NCBI GenBank assembly: GCA_949299755.1
Contig: CASGBA010000006.1
Span: 62,001-126,000 of the forward strand
Source of the DNA: an uncultured Treponema sp.
GTDB taxonomy: Bacteria; Spirochaetota; Spirochaetia; Treponematales; Treponemataceae
Length of the DNA stretch: 64,000 nt
Reading direction: 5' to 3'
Made by a program: the position numbers and the translations under genes. This document shows positions 52,599-61,437 of the stretch, in pieces. Within the stretch, counting starts at the first letter, position 1; the number at the start of each line of letters is the position of its first letter. Under the pieces are notes generated by a model. The model was not told the origin of the DNA. It was given only the letters and a program-made list of their open reading frames with translations, and searched no databases.

Positions 52599-54218
52599 TT
52601 ATTTTAAAACGTTACCGGCACGGGGATTCCCGTGGCTATAGGAAGGCAAAAGCCTTGGCGAAATCTCAGGATCAGCGATACCCGCCGCCTTCCGTTCCTC
52701 CGCAAACCTTTTTACGTGTTCCAAAGAAAGTTTTCCCGTGGATGCATTTTTGGATGCGGCGGCGGCACTTAATCCGGCGCTTCTTCCGAAAACAATGATA
52801 TCAAGAAGAGAATTTCCCATCAAGCGGTTACGCCCGTGGATTCCACCAACCGCTTCTCCGGCCACAAAAAGGTTGGGAACCGCGGACATACAATCCGCGG
52901 AAATATCTATGCCTCCGTTCTGGTAATGCAGGGTCGGATAAACAAGGATAGGCTCTTTCCGGATATCAATTCCGTATTTGCCGAACATACGCATCATGGC
53001 GGGAATCCTTTTTTCGATGGTTCCCTCTCCGTTTTTCAACTCAATCATCGGTGTATCAAGCCACAAGCCCTTTCCGCCGGGAGTAGTTAAACCTTTGTTT
53101 CTCTCACCGCATTCACGGATAATTGAGGCGGCGGAAACATCACGGGTTTCCAATGGATGCATGAACACTTCCCCGTCCCGGTTTATAAGTTTTGCGCCGA
53201 GGGAACGGACTTTTTCCGTTACGAGGGCTCCGTAAATCTGTTCCGGGAAAGCGGCTCCTGTAGGATGGTACTGGAGAGTATCGGGATACAACAGCTTCGC
53301 CCCGGCACGGTAAGCCAAGACCAAACCGTCCGCAGTGGCACCGTAATGATTTGAGGTGGGGAAACCCTGATAATGGAGACGCCCGGCGCCACCTGTGGCA
53401 ATAACCACAGTTTTAGCCCTGGCTATTTTTATTTCCTTTGTTTCCATGTTAAGAAGGACGGCCCCGGCGGCTTTCCCTGTCTCGTCCAGGATAAGCTCGA
53501 TGGCGGCGGTGAAGTCAATCACTGGGATTCCCCTGTTAAGAACCTCATCCCGGAGGGTACGCATAATTTCAGCGCCGGAATAATCCTTTGCGGCGTGCAT
53601 ACGTTTACGGCTGGTTCCACCTCCATGGGTTGTTATCATCGTTCCATCAGGGGCTTTGTCAAATTCAACACCCAAATGATTCAGCCACAGGATTGCGTCA
53701 GGGGCTTCGGTTACAAGCTTTTTCAAAAGCTCAGGTTTGGCAGCAAAGTGACCGCCTCCGAAAGCATCCAGATAATGCTGGGCCGGAGAATCATTGGGCT
53801 TATCCGCCGCCTGGATTCCGCCTTCAGCCATCATCGTGTTGGCGTCACCGATACGGAGCTTTGTCACCATAACAACCTTCGCCCCCGCCCCATGGGCTTC
53901 GATGGCGGCACTGGAACCTGCCCCGCCGCCACCTATGATGAGCACATCGGCGTCATAATCGGGGGAGGACAAATCCACAGGATAGTTTTCTATCCGGCTT
54001 TTACCCTGGAGAAGGGAGGCAAGCTCTATGGGAACTTTTTCCCCTTTGTTCGGTCCCATTTTCAATTCAGCGAATTCGCTTTTCTTATAGTCAGGATGGA
54101 AAGCGGCCAGAAGGTTGTCCTTCTCTTCAGCTGTCATTCTGCGGGGTTCCATGGCGGCATTGGAATTGCGGTTTGCCGCAACTTTCTTCATGGATTCAAG
54201 CATTTCATCTGTATACAT
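52599..54218 (-). CDS. Fumarate reductase-type flavoprotein
   Basis: The enzyme should reduce fumarate to succinate. After an unusual N-terminal extension of about 88 residues come the FAD motif DVLIIGGGGAGSSAAIEA, catalytic-region segments QYHPTGAAFPEQ, TEKVRSLGAKLINR, ETRDVSAASIIREC and HYQNGGIDIS, and the C-terminal GRNRLMGNSLLDIIVFGRSA. The histidine that binds FAD covalently in FrdA/SdhA is replaced by Asn in DANTMMAEGG, so FAD is probably non-covalent, as in L-aspartate oxidase and the soluble thiol:fumarate reductases. Length 539. No FrdC/FrdD anchor is encoded. Confidence 0.88.
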   Translation of the reverse strand: MYTDEMLESMKKVAANRNSNAAMEPRRMTAEEKDNLLAAFHPDYKKSEFAELKMGPNKGEKVPIELASLLQGKSRIENYPVDLSSPDYDADVLIIGGGGAGSSAAIEAHGAGAKVVMVTKLRIGDANTMMAEGGIQAADKPNDSPAQHYLDAFGGGHFAAKPELLKKLVTEAPDAILWLNHLGVEFDKAPDGTMITTHGGGTSRKRMHAAKDYSGAEIMRTLRDEVLNRGIPVIDFTAAIELILDETGKAAGAVLLNMETKEIKIARAKTVVIATGGAGRLHYQGFPTSNHYGATADGLVLAYRAGAKLLYPDTLQYHPTGAAFPEQIYGALVTEKVRSLGAKLINRDGEVFMHPLETRDVSAASIIRECGERNKGLTTPGGKGLWLDTPMIELKNGEGTIEKRIPAMMRMFGKYGIDIRKEPILVYPTLHYQNGGIDISADCMSAVPNLFVAGEAVGGIHGRNRLMGNSLLDIIVFGRSAGLSAAAASKNASTGKLSLEHVKRFAEERKAAGIADPEISPRLLPSYSHGNPRAGNVLK

Positions 54219-54245
54219 AAACGTCTCCTCAGCATCAATTTAAAA

Positions 54246-54920
54246 TCACTGCTCGATTTCGCGGGTATTATACAACTCTTTTATTTCATCGAGCGGTTTC
54301 TGCATAAGCGACTCTATGAGCTTCGTAAAATCGCCGTTCTTGATTTCAGCGACCCGGTCAATAAGGTGCTTGCACTCAGGGGCGATATATTTTCCGTTAA
54401 GCCGCCTGGCCAGCAAAGCCACCTGGGGATGGGAAATTCCGGCCGGACATCTGGATGAACAAATCCCGCACATAACGCAGTCAAAGGATTCTTCCGCGCA
54501 TTTTTCGTATTCAGCCCGCTGGGCATAGGCAATGTACTGCATTACATTCAAACCCTGGGGACAAGCCTTGGTACAGGCGTTGCAACCTATGCAGCTGTAA
54601 ATTTCAGGGTAAAGCTGCATCATTATCTGCTCGGTGGGGGCGATTTTTTCTATGTCATACACAGCCTTCACCAAAGGGAAAAAGGGAAGCGTAGCCACAT
54701 ACATATTGTCCTCTACCTTGGTCTGACAGGCGAGACACATTTTCAGTTCCCGGTCCCCGGCAATACGGTATATTGTGGCGCAGGCACCGCAGAATCCGTT
54801 ACGGCATCCGCATCCGCGCACGAGCTGGTACCCGGCATATTCCATCGCATTCATGATTGTAAGATTGCCGGGAACTTCATATTTTTTTCCAAAAAGAAAA
54901 ACAGAAACCATTCCTTCCAT
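54246..54920 (-). CDS. Fumarate reductase-type iron-sulfur protein
   Basis: The 224-residue protein has an N-terminal [2Fe-2S] domain (CGCRNGFCGAC with CLAC) and two four-cysteine clusters (CIGCNACTKACPQG, CVMCGICSSRCPAG). Both look like [4Fe-4S], in contrast to the [3Fe-4S] site of respiratory FrdB. It therefore resembles TfrB or HdrC more than membrane-bound FrdB, and lacks the HdrB-like end of TfrB, which here is supplied by hdrB. GAGGT precedes the start; it lies 27 bases before the flavoprotein gene. Confidence 0.88.
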   Translation of the reverse strand: MEGMVSVFLFGKKYEVPGNLTIMNAMEYAGYQLVRGCGCRNGFCGACATIYRIAGDRELKMCLACQTKVEDNMYVATLPFFPLVKAVYDIEKIAPTEQIMMQLYPEIYSCIGCNACTKACPQGLNVMQYIAYAQRAEYEKCAEESFDCVMCGICSSRCPAGISHPQVALLARRLNGKYIAPECKHLIDRVAEIKNGDFTKLIESLMQKPLDEIKELYNTREIEQ

Positions 54921-54955
54921 AATTGTTACCTCGTTTACTTAATTCTTCTTTCCGA

Positions 54956-55783
54956 TTAGTACTCGTCGGGAAGCTCATCAAGCTGATCAAATCTAAAAAC
55001 AGGCCCGTCTTTGCAGACATATTTGGGACCTATATTACACCGGCCGCATTTTCCTATGCCGCATTTCATCCTGAGCTCCATTGTGGTATAAACCTGGTCT
55101 TCCTTGAAACCAAGCTCTTTCAATGCGGCAAGGGTGAACTTAATCATTATGGGCGGTCCGCACATCAGGACGGTCTTTCCTGTGTCGGGGTTAAGCTCCT
55201 TCACATAATTCGGTATAAATCCCACATGTCCGTCCCAGTCGGGCTGTTCGTTGTCAATGGTCAGGTTAACTTCCATGGAGGAATCCTTCAGCCATTCATC
55301 CAGGATTTCATGATAGTCAACCAAATCAGCCTTTGACCTGGCACCGTAAATAACCTGGATTTTGCCGTAATTCCCCGCCTTAGCCCTCACATAGTTTATG
55401 ACGGAATGAAGGGGTGCAAGACCGATTCCGCCGGCAATAAACAGCAAATCCTTTCCCTGCAAATCGCTTTCCACAGGGAATCCGTTGCCGTAGGGACCTC
55501 TCACGGTTATCTGCTGGCCAGGCTCGGCGGAATGGAGCCAGCTGGTAAGGTGGCCGCATTTTTTTACGCTGAATTCCATATACTCTTTAACAGTGGGGGA
55601 AGAAGTAATTGAAATCATCGCCTCCCCCACACCGGGAACAGAAAGCATGGCACACTGGCCGGGGATATGCTCGAACATTTTGTTTCCATCGGTGGAAACA
55701 ACCCTGAAGGTTTTTACGTCGGGAGTATCCTGCCGGATATCCGTTATGACACCCACCCGGGGTATCAAGGCTTCTTTTTCCAT
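54956..55783 (-). CDS. flxA: FlxA-type NAD- and FAD-binding subunit
   Basis: FlxA-type proteins take electrons from NADH. A ferredoxin reductase FAD domain, NAD domain (LLFIAGGIGLAPLHSVI, VLMCGPPIMIKFTL) and C-terminal [2Fe-2S] site (KCGIGKCGRCNIGPKYVC) match PyrK/AsrB/sulfhydrogenase gamma proteins. The place next to FlxD and HdrABC makes FlxA the best label. 275 residues. The ATG overlaps the upstream stop (TGATG). Confidence 0.9.
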   Translation of the reverse strand: MEKEALIPRVGVITDIRQDTPDVKTFRVVSTDGNKMFEHIPGQCAMLSVPGVGEAMISITSSPTVKEYMEFSVKKCGHLTSWLHSAEPGQQITVRGPYGNGFPVESDLQGKDLLFIAGGIGLAPLHSVINYVRAKAGNYGKIQVIYGARSKADLVDYHEILDEWLKDSSMEVNLTIDNEQPDWDGHVGFIPNYVKELNPDTGKTVLMCGPPIMIKFTLAALKELGFKEDQVYTTMELRMKCGIGKCGRCNIGPKYVCKDGPVFRFDQLDELPDEY

Positions 55784-56844
55784 CAGCTACCTTCCTTTTT
55801 TGAAGAGGCCTCGGCTGCAAGCGCACGGGAAACCTTTATGATATTCATAGAAATAGGACATTTGATAAGGCAACGTCCGCAACCGACACATCCGTAAACG
55901 CCGTCATTGTTGGCGGGGAAATACACCAGCTTGTGCATGAACCGCTGGCGGAACCGCTCCAACTGGGTGGGACGGGGCTGTCCGGCAGACATTTTCGTGA
56001 AGTCGGAATACATACAGCTGTCCCAACAGCGGAAGCGCTTTATGCCGGAACCGGTGTCAAAGTCACGGATATCATAACACTGGCAGGTGGGGCACACAAA
56101 GGTACAGGTTCCGCATCCAAGACAAGCCTCTGAAAGCTCTGCCCAAAGGGGGGAGGAAAACACCGCTTTAAGGTTTTCCTCGGAGAAAGCATCCGTTTCC
56201 GGAAAAAGCTTCCGGTTTTTCCCGAGGGCCTCCTCTATTTCCTTTTTAGCCGCCGCAACCTTTTCGCCGCAGTCCTTTTCACCGCAGGGAACCAAATCGG
56301 CGCAATTCTTCGCGGCTTCCTCAAACAAAGCCTTTCCCTTTTCCGTCCTGGGCTCAATATAAAGGCTGTCGCCGTAAACCCAGCAGGCCGCGTCCCCTTC
56401 AGGATCGGCGGCGTCAATGTCCAGCTGGGAACAAAAACAGGTATGGGCCGGATTCCGGCAGGCAACGGAAATAATCACGCCGTGCTCCCGCCGGTTTTTA
56501 TAGTATGTGTCAACAGGCTCGGAAAGGAAAACCCTGTCCAGAATGGAAAATGACCTGACATCGCAAGCCCTTACCCCGAAAACAGCGAAATCCTCATGTT
56601 CATCCCGGGTATCTATCACCTCAACGGAATTCCTGTCGAACTTCATGTCAAAAAGGTTTTCAGTCTGGGGGAAAAAGAAATCCTTGGCGCTCCTGTTGGT
56701 ATTAAGGGCGGAACTCCAGTTTTTACCCTCGCTCCACAATTCATAACGGGCTCCGCCATCGGAATCCACCGGAATATACAGTTTCCGCAGGGATGAAAGG
56801 GCTTTGAAAAAGCCGCCGGTTTTATCCAAGGGAAGTTTAAGCAT
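55783..56844 (-). CDS. Flx iron-sulfur subunit, AsrA-like
   Basis: The 353-residue protein carries CLGCGTCTFVCPTCQCYDIR, CWDSCMYSDF and CVGCGRCLIKCP, giving two [4Fe-4S] sites as in anaerobic sulfite reductase subunit A and hydrogenase beta chains. The start at 56844 follows AAGGAGGG and leaves a gap of one base after the upstream gene; an upstream in-frame extension would overlap it by 100 bases and is not used. It is flxB or flxC; which of these names applies is not certain from sequence. Confidence 0.85.
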   Translation of the reverse strand: MLKLPLDKTGGFFKALSSLRKLYIPVDSDGGARYELWSEGKNWSSALNTNRSAKDFFFPQTENLFDMKFDRNSVEVIDTRDEHEDFAVFGVRACDVRSFSILDRVFLSEPVDTYYKNRREHGVIISVACRNPAHTCFCSQLDIDAADPEGDAACWVYGDSLYIEPRTEKGKALFEEAAKNCADLVPCGEKDCGEKVAAAKKEIEEALGKNRKLFPETDAFSEENLKAVFSSPLWAELSEACLGCGTCTFVCPTCQCYDIRDFDTGSGIKRFRCWDSCMYSDFTKMSAGQPRPTQLERFRQRFMHKLVYFPANNDGVYGCVGCGRCLIKCPISMNIIKVSRALAAEASSKKEGS

Positions 56845-56845
56845 T

Positions 56846-57766
56846 TTAATTACCCTCCTTTGCCGCAGCCGCGGAACGGGTATAAACCACTGACGGTTCC
56901 TCATCATCCGTAGAGAAAATGTTGAGAGGCGCCTTTGTTTCAGTATCCTCACCGGCTTGGAAAGTACCGTAAATTTCGTTTATATCCTTTATGAATTTAC
57001 GGTTAAGAAGATGAAGGGGGATTTGCTGGGGGCAAACCCTGGAACATTCCCCGCAATCCGTGCACCGGCCGGCCACATGAAACGCACGGATTATATGGAA
57101 CATATTTTCCTCAAAGGAATCCGCCGCGGCTTTCTGGGAAATGCCGGAATCCGGGTTGTCAAAAACACAGAGTTCGCAGGAACAAGCCGGGCACACATTC
57201 CGGCATGCGTTGCACCTGATGCAACGGGAAAGCTCACCCCTCCAGAATTCATAGCGCTGTTCCGGAGTCATTGCTTCAAGCTCAGCGACCTTGGTAAAAC
57301 GTCCGCTATCCTTAACTTCCCCGTCTTCGCCTATAAGCTCGTCGAAAACAACGTGTTTTGTGCTTTTACATACGCCGCATCTTTCTTCAAACCTGGCGTC
57401 CTCTATTGTACCGCCTTCAGGCACATCCTTGAACTCGTGGCAGGGAATTCCGATTACATAAACGTTTTCCCGTATTATCCTGTGTTCCTTCACAAGTTGA
57501 TTGAAGCTGTAAGTATCACAGGGTTTCAGGAAAGCTAGGATTTTACCCTCTTTTTTGGACTGGGCAATTAAATACTTGGAAAGGTTCGCCCCGCAGAATT
57601 CATTGTACACAAAAGAAGTGTCAAGCTCCCCTGCGTTTGAAAAAATACCTGGCGTGACATCGTATCCGAAAATACCCTTTTTCCATCCGATTACACGGTT
57701 TACAGTATTGGAGGCAAGAAGGGATTTCGCGCGCTCCAACATTTCTTTTTCTATTCCTTCCTGCAT
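56846..57766 (-). CDS. Flx iron-sulfur subunit, FrhB/FdhB-like
   Basis: The 306-residue protein combines a segment like FrhB/FdhB (ILAFLKPCDTYSFNQLVK, YVIGIPCHEF) with two [4Fe-4S] sites (CIRCNACRNVCPACSCELC, CTDCGECSRVCPQQIP). It probably passes electrons between FlxA and the HdrA core. GGAGG precedes the ATG, which overlaps flxD by 16 bases. It is the second member of the flxB/flxC pair. Confidence 0.85.
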   Translation of the reverse strand: MQEGIEKEMLERAKSLLASNTVNRVIGWKKGIFGYDVTPGIFSNAGELDTSFVYNEFCGANLSKYLIAQSKKEGKILAFLKPCDTYSFNQLVKEHRIIRENVYVIGIPCHEFKDVPEGGTIEDARFEERCGVCKSTKHVVFDELIGEDGEVKDSGRFTKVAELEAMTPEQRYEFWRGELSRCIRCNACRNVCPACSCELCVFDNPDSGISQKAAADSFEENMFHIIRAFHVAGRCTDCGECSRVCPQQIPLHLLNRKFIKDINEIYGTFQAGEDTETKAPLNIFSTDDEEPSVVYTRSAAAAKEGN

Positions 57767-58215
57767 CTTAAATCCTCCAGCCTTCTGTTTTTACCAAGAG
57801 AAGAAACTGTCTTGACAAAATCATTCATTGTCGCCGCGAATTTCGCGCCTTCCGCTGCGGAAACCCACTCAACCCGTGTCCTTTCTTTTTCAATGCCGAG
57901 AAAATCCAACATTGAAAAAAGAAGTGTCATACGTCTTCTTGTGAAATAATTTCCGCTTGTATAATGGCAGTCCCCGGGATGGCAGCCACAGAGGATAACG
58001 CCGTCAGCACCCCTCTGGAAAGCCCGGAGCACAAAAACCGGATTAACACGGCAGGAACAGGGGACACGTATGATTTTCACATCCGCCGGATAATCCAGAC
58101 GGTTAGTTCCGGCAAGGTCTGCACCGGCGTAAGAACACCAGTTGCAGCAAAAAGCCAGGATACGGGGCCGGAATCCTTCCGGCCGGGAATCGGCAGTATT
58201 TTCCGTTATCGGCAT
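57751..58215 (-). CDS. flxD: FlxD/MvhD-type electron-transfer subunit
   Basis: MvhD-type proteins link an electron donor to HdrA. The 154-residue product shows the family cysteines in FCCNWCSYAGADLAG, RVPCSCRVNP and LCGCHPGDCHY and the RRM segment. The start follows GGAGG and overlaps hdrA by ten bases. The companion Flx genes downstream identify the donor as NADH rather than hydrogen. Confidence 0.93.
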   Translation of the reverse strand: MPITENTADSRPEGFRPRILAFCCNWCSYAGADLAGTNRLDYPADVKIIRVPCSCRVNPVFVLRAFQRGADGVILCGCHPGDCHYTSGNYFTRRRMTLLFSMLDFLGIEKERTRVEWVSAAEGAKFAATMNDFVKTVSSLGKNRRLEDLRCRKE

Positions 58216-60212
58216 ATCGCATCAACCTCCGCCATAATTTGAGAATTGGAGAATCCTTTAAGATCCATGGCACCGGAAGGACAGGCAACTGTACAGGCTC
58301 CGCATCCCTGGCATACTGCCTCATTGACAGTGGCCACACGCCTTATAAGAGTCGTCCGGTTGGGACCCCGGAATTCCTTATCCACATAAGTGATTGCTCC
58401 GTAGGGACAAACTTTTTCACAAGAGGAACATCCGTTACACATCATTTCATCGGGATGGGCGATGCACGGGTTTCCGGTAAGTTTATCCTTGGACAAAAGC
58501 CCGATAACCTTTGAGGCGGCGGCGCCCGCCTGGGCCACCGTTTCGGGAATGTCCTTCGGACCCTGGCAAGCCCCGGACAGGAACACACCGGCAGTGGGGC
58601 TTTCGACAGGCCGCAATTTAGGATGGGCTTCCGTAAAAAAGTCATTTGTATCCATACTGGCTGTAAGCATTGTAGCCAAGGGTCTGGCAGTTTTATCCGG
58701 TTCAATGGCAGCTGCCAAAACCACCAAATCGGCGGAAATATGAAGCTGCTTGCCTTCGATTAAATCCGAGCCTTGAACGGAAAGGGTTCCGTCCGGCATG
58801 GGAGCTACTTTTCCCACCATACCTTTTATGTAGTGTACACCGTATTGCTCCACAGCCCGCCTGTAAAATTCATCGAAGTTTTTACCTGGGGTTCTGACAT
58901 CAATGTAAAACACATACACATCCGTGTCAGGATATTTTTCCCGGGTAAGCATGGCGTGCTTTGCCGTGTACATACAGCATATTTTGGAGCAATATTCCTT
59001 TCCGCCTTTCGAACAGGGAGGAGACTCACGGCTTCCCACGCACTGGACAAAAACAATGGTGTGGGGATGCTTTCCGTCCGAAGGCCTCAGAAGAGTTCCG
59101 CTGGTGGGGCCGGCCGCATTGGTAAGCCGTTCAAATTCCAGGGAAGTTATAACGTCCTTACTCTGGGAATAGGCGAATTCATCGTAATTTTCAAGACTTA
59201 TCGGATTGTATCCCGTAGCCACAACAATAGCCCCGTATTGTTTTTCGATGAATTCATCTTCCTGTTTGTAATTAATGGCACCGGTTCCACAAACCTTCGA
59301 GCACACACCGCATTTGCCGCTTTTCAACATCATGCAATAATTGGGATCAATGACAGCAACCTTCGGGACTGCCTGGGCAAAGGGGATGTAAACTGCGGAA
59401 CGGTTATTCATTCCCAGGTTGAATTCGTTGGGAACCTTCCGCTGGGGGCATTTTTCGGTGCAAATACCGCATCCGGTACATTTCGTCTCATCAACGTACC
59501 GGGCTTTTTTCCTGATGGTGACTGTAAAATTACCCACAAACCCTTTTACAGCGGAAACTTCGCTGTAAGAATAGATGTGGATTTTTTCGTTCTGGGCACA
59601 GTCAACCATTTTCGGAGTAAGAATACAAGCCGCACAGTCAAGGGTCGGGAAGGTTTTGTCAATCTGTGTCATCTTTCCGCCGATGGTTGGCTGCTTCTCC
59701 ACAATATCAACTTCAAAACCTGCATCCACTATATCAAGGGCAGTCTGGATGCCGGCTATTCCACCGCCGATTACAAGGGCGCGTTTTGTTACCGGTGACT
59801 CCCCGGCCTTCAGGGGTGCGTTAAGCTGAACCTTTGCTATCGCCGCCCGTCCGAGAACAACCGCCTTTTCCGTGGCGGTAGGCTTGTCCTTATGAATCCA
59901 CGAGCACTGCTCGCGGATGTTAGCCACTTCAACCATATATGGGTTGAGTCCGGCTGAAGAAGCCGCCTTTCTGAAAGTGGCCTCATGCATACGGGGGGAA
60001 CAGGAACATATCACCGCGCTTGTAAGTGAATGCTCTTTTATAGCGTTTTTAATAATATTCTGTCCGGCTTCGGAACACATATATTGGTAATCTGTCGAAA
60101 AAACAACACCAGGCTCTTTGCCCAGGGTTTCCGCAACAGCCCGGACATCAACAGTGCCCGCAATGTTAGTACCGCAATGACATACAAATACGCCGATTCT
60201 CTGCATATTCAC
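58206..60212 (-). CDS. hdrA: Heterodisulfide reductase subunit A
   Basis: HdrA holds the bifurcating flavin in known Hdr complexes. The 668 residues contain an N-terminal cysteine site (FVCHCGTNIAG), an FAD fold (ALVIGGGIAGIQTALDIVDA), TFPTLDCAACILTPKMVDC, inserted cluster sites (CTGCGICTEKCP, CGVCSKVCGTG), QCVGSR, and two C-terminal [4Fe-4S] motifs (CNGCSSCEKVCP, CQGCGACTVACP). A GTG start follows AAGGACGG; an ATG two codons later is also possible. It begins nine bases after hdrC. Confidence 0.96.
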   Translation of the reverse strand: MNMQRIGVFVCHCGTNIAGTVDVRAVAETLGKEPGVVFSTDYQYMCSEAGQNIIKNAIKEHSLTSAVICSCSPRMHEATFRKAASSAGLNPYMVEVANIREQCSWIHKDKPTATEKAVVLGRAAIAKVQLNAPLKAGESPVTKRALVIGGGIAGIQTALDIVDAGFEVDIVEKQPTIGGKMTQIDKTFPTLDCAACILTPKMVDCAQNEKIHIYSYSEVSAVKGFVGNFTVTIRKKARYVDETKCTGCGICTEKCPQRKVPNEFNLGMNNRSAVYIPFAQAVPKVAVIDPNYCMMLKSGKCGVCSKVCGTGAINYKQEDEFIEKQYGAIVVATGYNPISLENYDEFAYSQSKDVITSLEFERLTNAAGPTSGTLLRPSDGKHPHTIVFVQCVGSRESPPCSKGGKEYCSKICCMYTAKHAMLTREKYPDTDVYVFYIDVRTPGKNFDEFYRRAVEQYGVHYIKGMVGKVAPMPDGTLSVQGSDLIEGKQLHISADLVVLAAAIEPDKTARPLATMLTASMDTNDFFTEAHPKLRPVESPTAGVFLSGACQGPKDIPETVAQAGAAASKVIGLLSKDKLTGNPCIAHPDEMMCNGCSSCEKVCPYGAITYVDKEFRGPNRTTLIRRVATVNEAVCQGCGACTVACPSGAMDLKGFSNSQIMAEVDAICR

Positions 60213-60221
60213 AACCGTCCT

Positions 60222-60620
60222 TTATTTTGCGTATTTACGGAATGCCGTCACAAGAGCCTGCTGGGGGATGTCTGTTCCGTTACTGTCCGCAAGGATTTCC
60301 GGAATCTGCTCAGGCTTAAAATGATTTCCCCCCTGCTGCCTGACCACAGCCAGTCTGACGGCTTCCACAAGTTTAGCCGGTTCCACATTGCGCGGACACC
60401 GGTCCACACAGGCAAAACAGGATAAACACATAAAAAGAGAAGGAGAATTAAGAAGAGGGGTTATATTACCGGATTCAACCATGGCAACAAATTGATGGGG
60501 ATGATATTCCATCTCATCATATGCCGGGCAGGTTCCGGAACATTTACCGCACTTCATGCATTTACGGGGATTAACCCCACTGATGCGGACAAGCATTTCA
60601 GATGTAACTTTCCCGTCCAT
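60222..60620 (-). CDS. hdrC: Heterodisulfide reductase subunit C
   Basis: The 132-residue protein has two [4Fe-4S] motifs, CMKCGKCSGTCPA and CLSCFACVDRCP, in the HdrC arrangement. It bridges electrons from HdrA to HdrB. The ATG is one base after the hdrB stop, and hdrA follows nine bases after its stop. Confidence 0.95.
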   Translation of the reverse strand: MDGKVTSEMLVRISGVNPRKCMKCGKCSGTCPAYDEMEYHPHQFVAMVESGNITPLLNSPSLFMCLSCFACVDRCPRNVEPAKLVEAVRLAVVRQQGGNHFKPEQIPEILADSNGTDIPQQALVTAFRKYAK

Positions 60621-60621
60621 A

Positions 60622-61437
60622 TTACGCCGCTCCTTCGGAAACTATGTTCACATTCACGCCTGGAACACCAAGAGCCGCTGCCAGCAACTCCGTGAAATAA
60701 TAAACAGGAAGGGAACCGTCTCCGCTTTTTTTCAGATTATAGAGACAGAGGGGACAAGCTGTGACAAGACAGGATGCCCCCGCCCCGCCGGCGGATTCAA
60801 GGACGGCCGAAGCTTTTTTTCCGGCGAATTCCTCTTTCTCCAGGGTAGCGTATCCGCCGCAGCATTCATTCCTCATGGGATAAATAACCGGATCAGCGCC
60901 TATGGCCCGTATAAAATCCTCAATGATTTTCGGATTTTCCCCGTTGTCCATTTGGAGGACTGAGGCGGGGCGCAACAGGAGGCAACCGTAATAGGCGCTG
61001 ATTTTTTTCCCTGTAAAAGGCGCTGTTACAGCGGAGGCAACCTTGTCAAAGCCCACCACATCACGCAGCACTTCAAGATAATGGAGAACCTTTGTTTCCC
61101 CGTGGTAAGGGTTTTCAAGGGCGAGGTAATTATTCGCCCGCAGGGACATATCGGGATTCACCCTTATTTCGTTGTTCACCTGCTTGATTACATTGTGGCA
61201 GGCGGAACACAGGGTCACAAGATCCCTGCCCTCTTCCCTTGCGGACACAAGGGCGCGCACAGAGGAAAGCTTTGTGGCGATTTCATCCTGCGCCATGGGA
61301 TAAGCCCCGCCGCAGCACTGCCATTCCTTGATTTCCTCAAGCCCGACGCCCAGCTTTTCCATTGCCAGCCGGCCGCACCGGTCAAGCTCCTTTGCCTTTG
61401 TTTTAAGCGTACAGCCAGGATAATAACTGAAAGTCAT
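60622..61437 (-). CDS. hdrB: Heterodisulfide reductase subunit B
   Basis: HdrB carries the non-cubane clusters that cleave a disulfide in methanogens. Two CCG domains are intact: QCCGGAYPM with CSACHNV, and ECCGGYATL with [10 protein letters not shown]. The 271 residues are typical. Spirochaetes lack the methanogen thiols, so the natural partner here is unknown; a protein or small-molecule disulfide, or direct contact with the fumarate reductase, is possible. The ATG overlaps the fumC stop (ATGA), coupling it to the fumarase gene. Confidence 0.95.
   Translation of the reverse strand: MTFSYYPGCTLKTKAKELDRCGRLAMEKLGVGLEEIKEWQCCGGAYPMAQDEIATKLSSVRALVSAREEGRDLVTLCSACHNVIKQVNNEIRVNPDMSLRANNYLALENPYHGETKVLHYLEVLRDVVGFDKVASAVTAPFTGKKISAYYGCLLLRPASVLQMDNGENPKIIEDFIRAIGADPVIYPMRNECCGGYATLEKEEFAGKKASAVLESAGGAGASCLVTACPLCLYNLKKSGDGSLPVYYFTELLAAALGVPGVNVNIVSEGAA

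Noticed and set aside
53373-54458. Plus-strand frame of 361 codons opposite the fumarate reductase genes
   Set aside because: Antisense to two clear genes, with no motif.
58773-59798. Plus-strand frame of 341 codons opposite hdrA
   Set aside because: Antisense to a gene with complete HdrA motifs.
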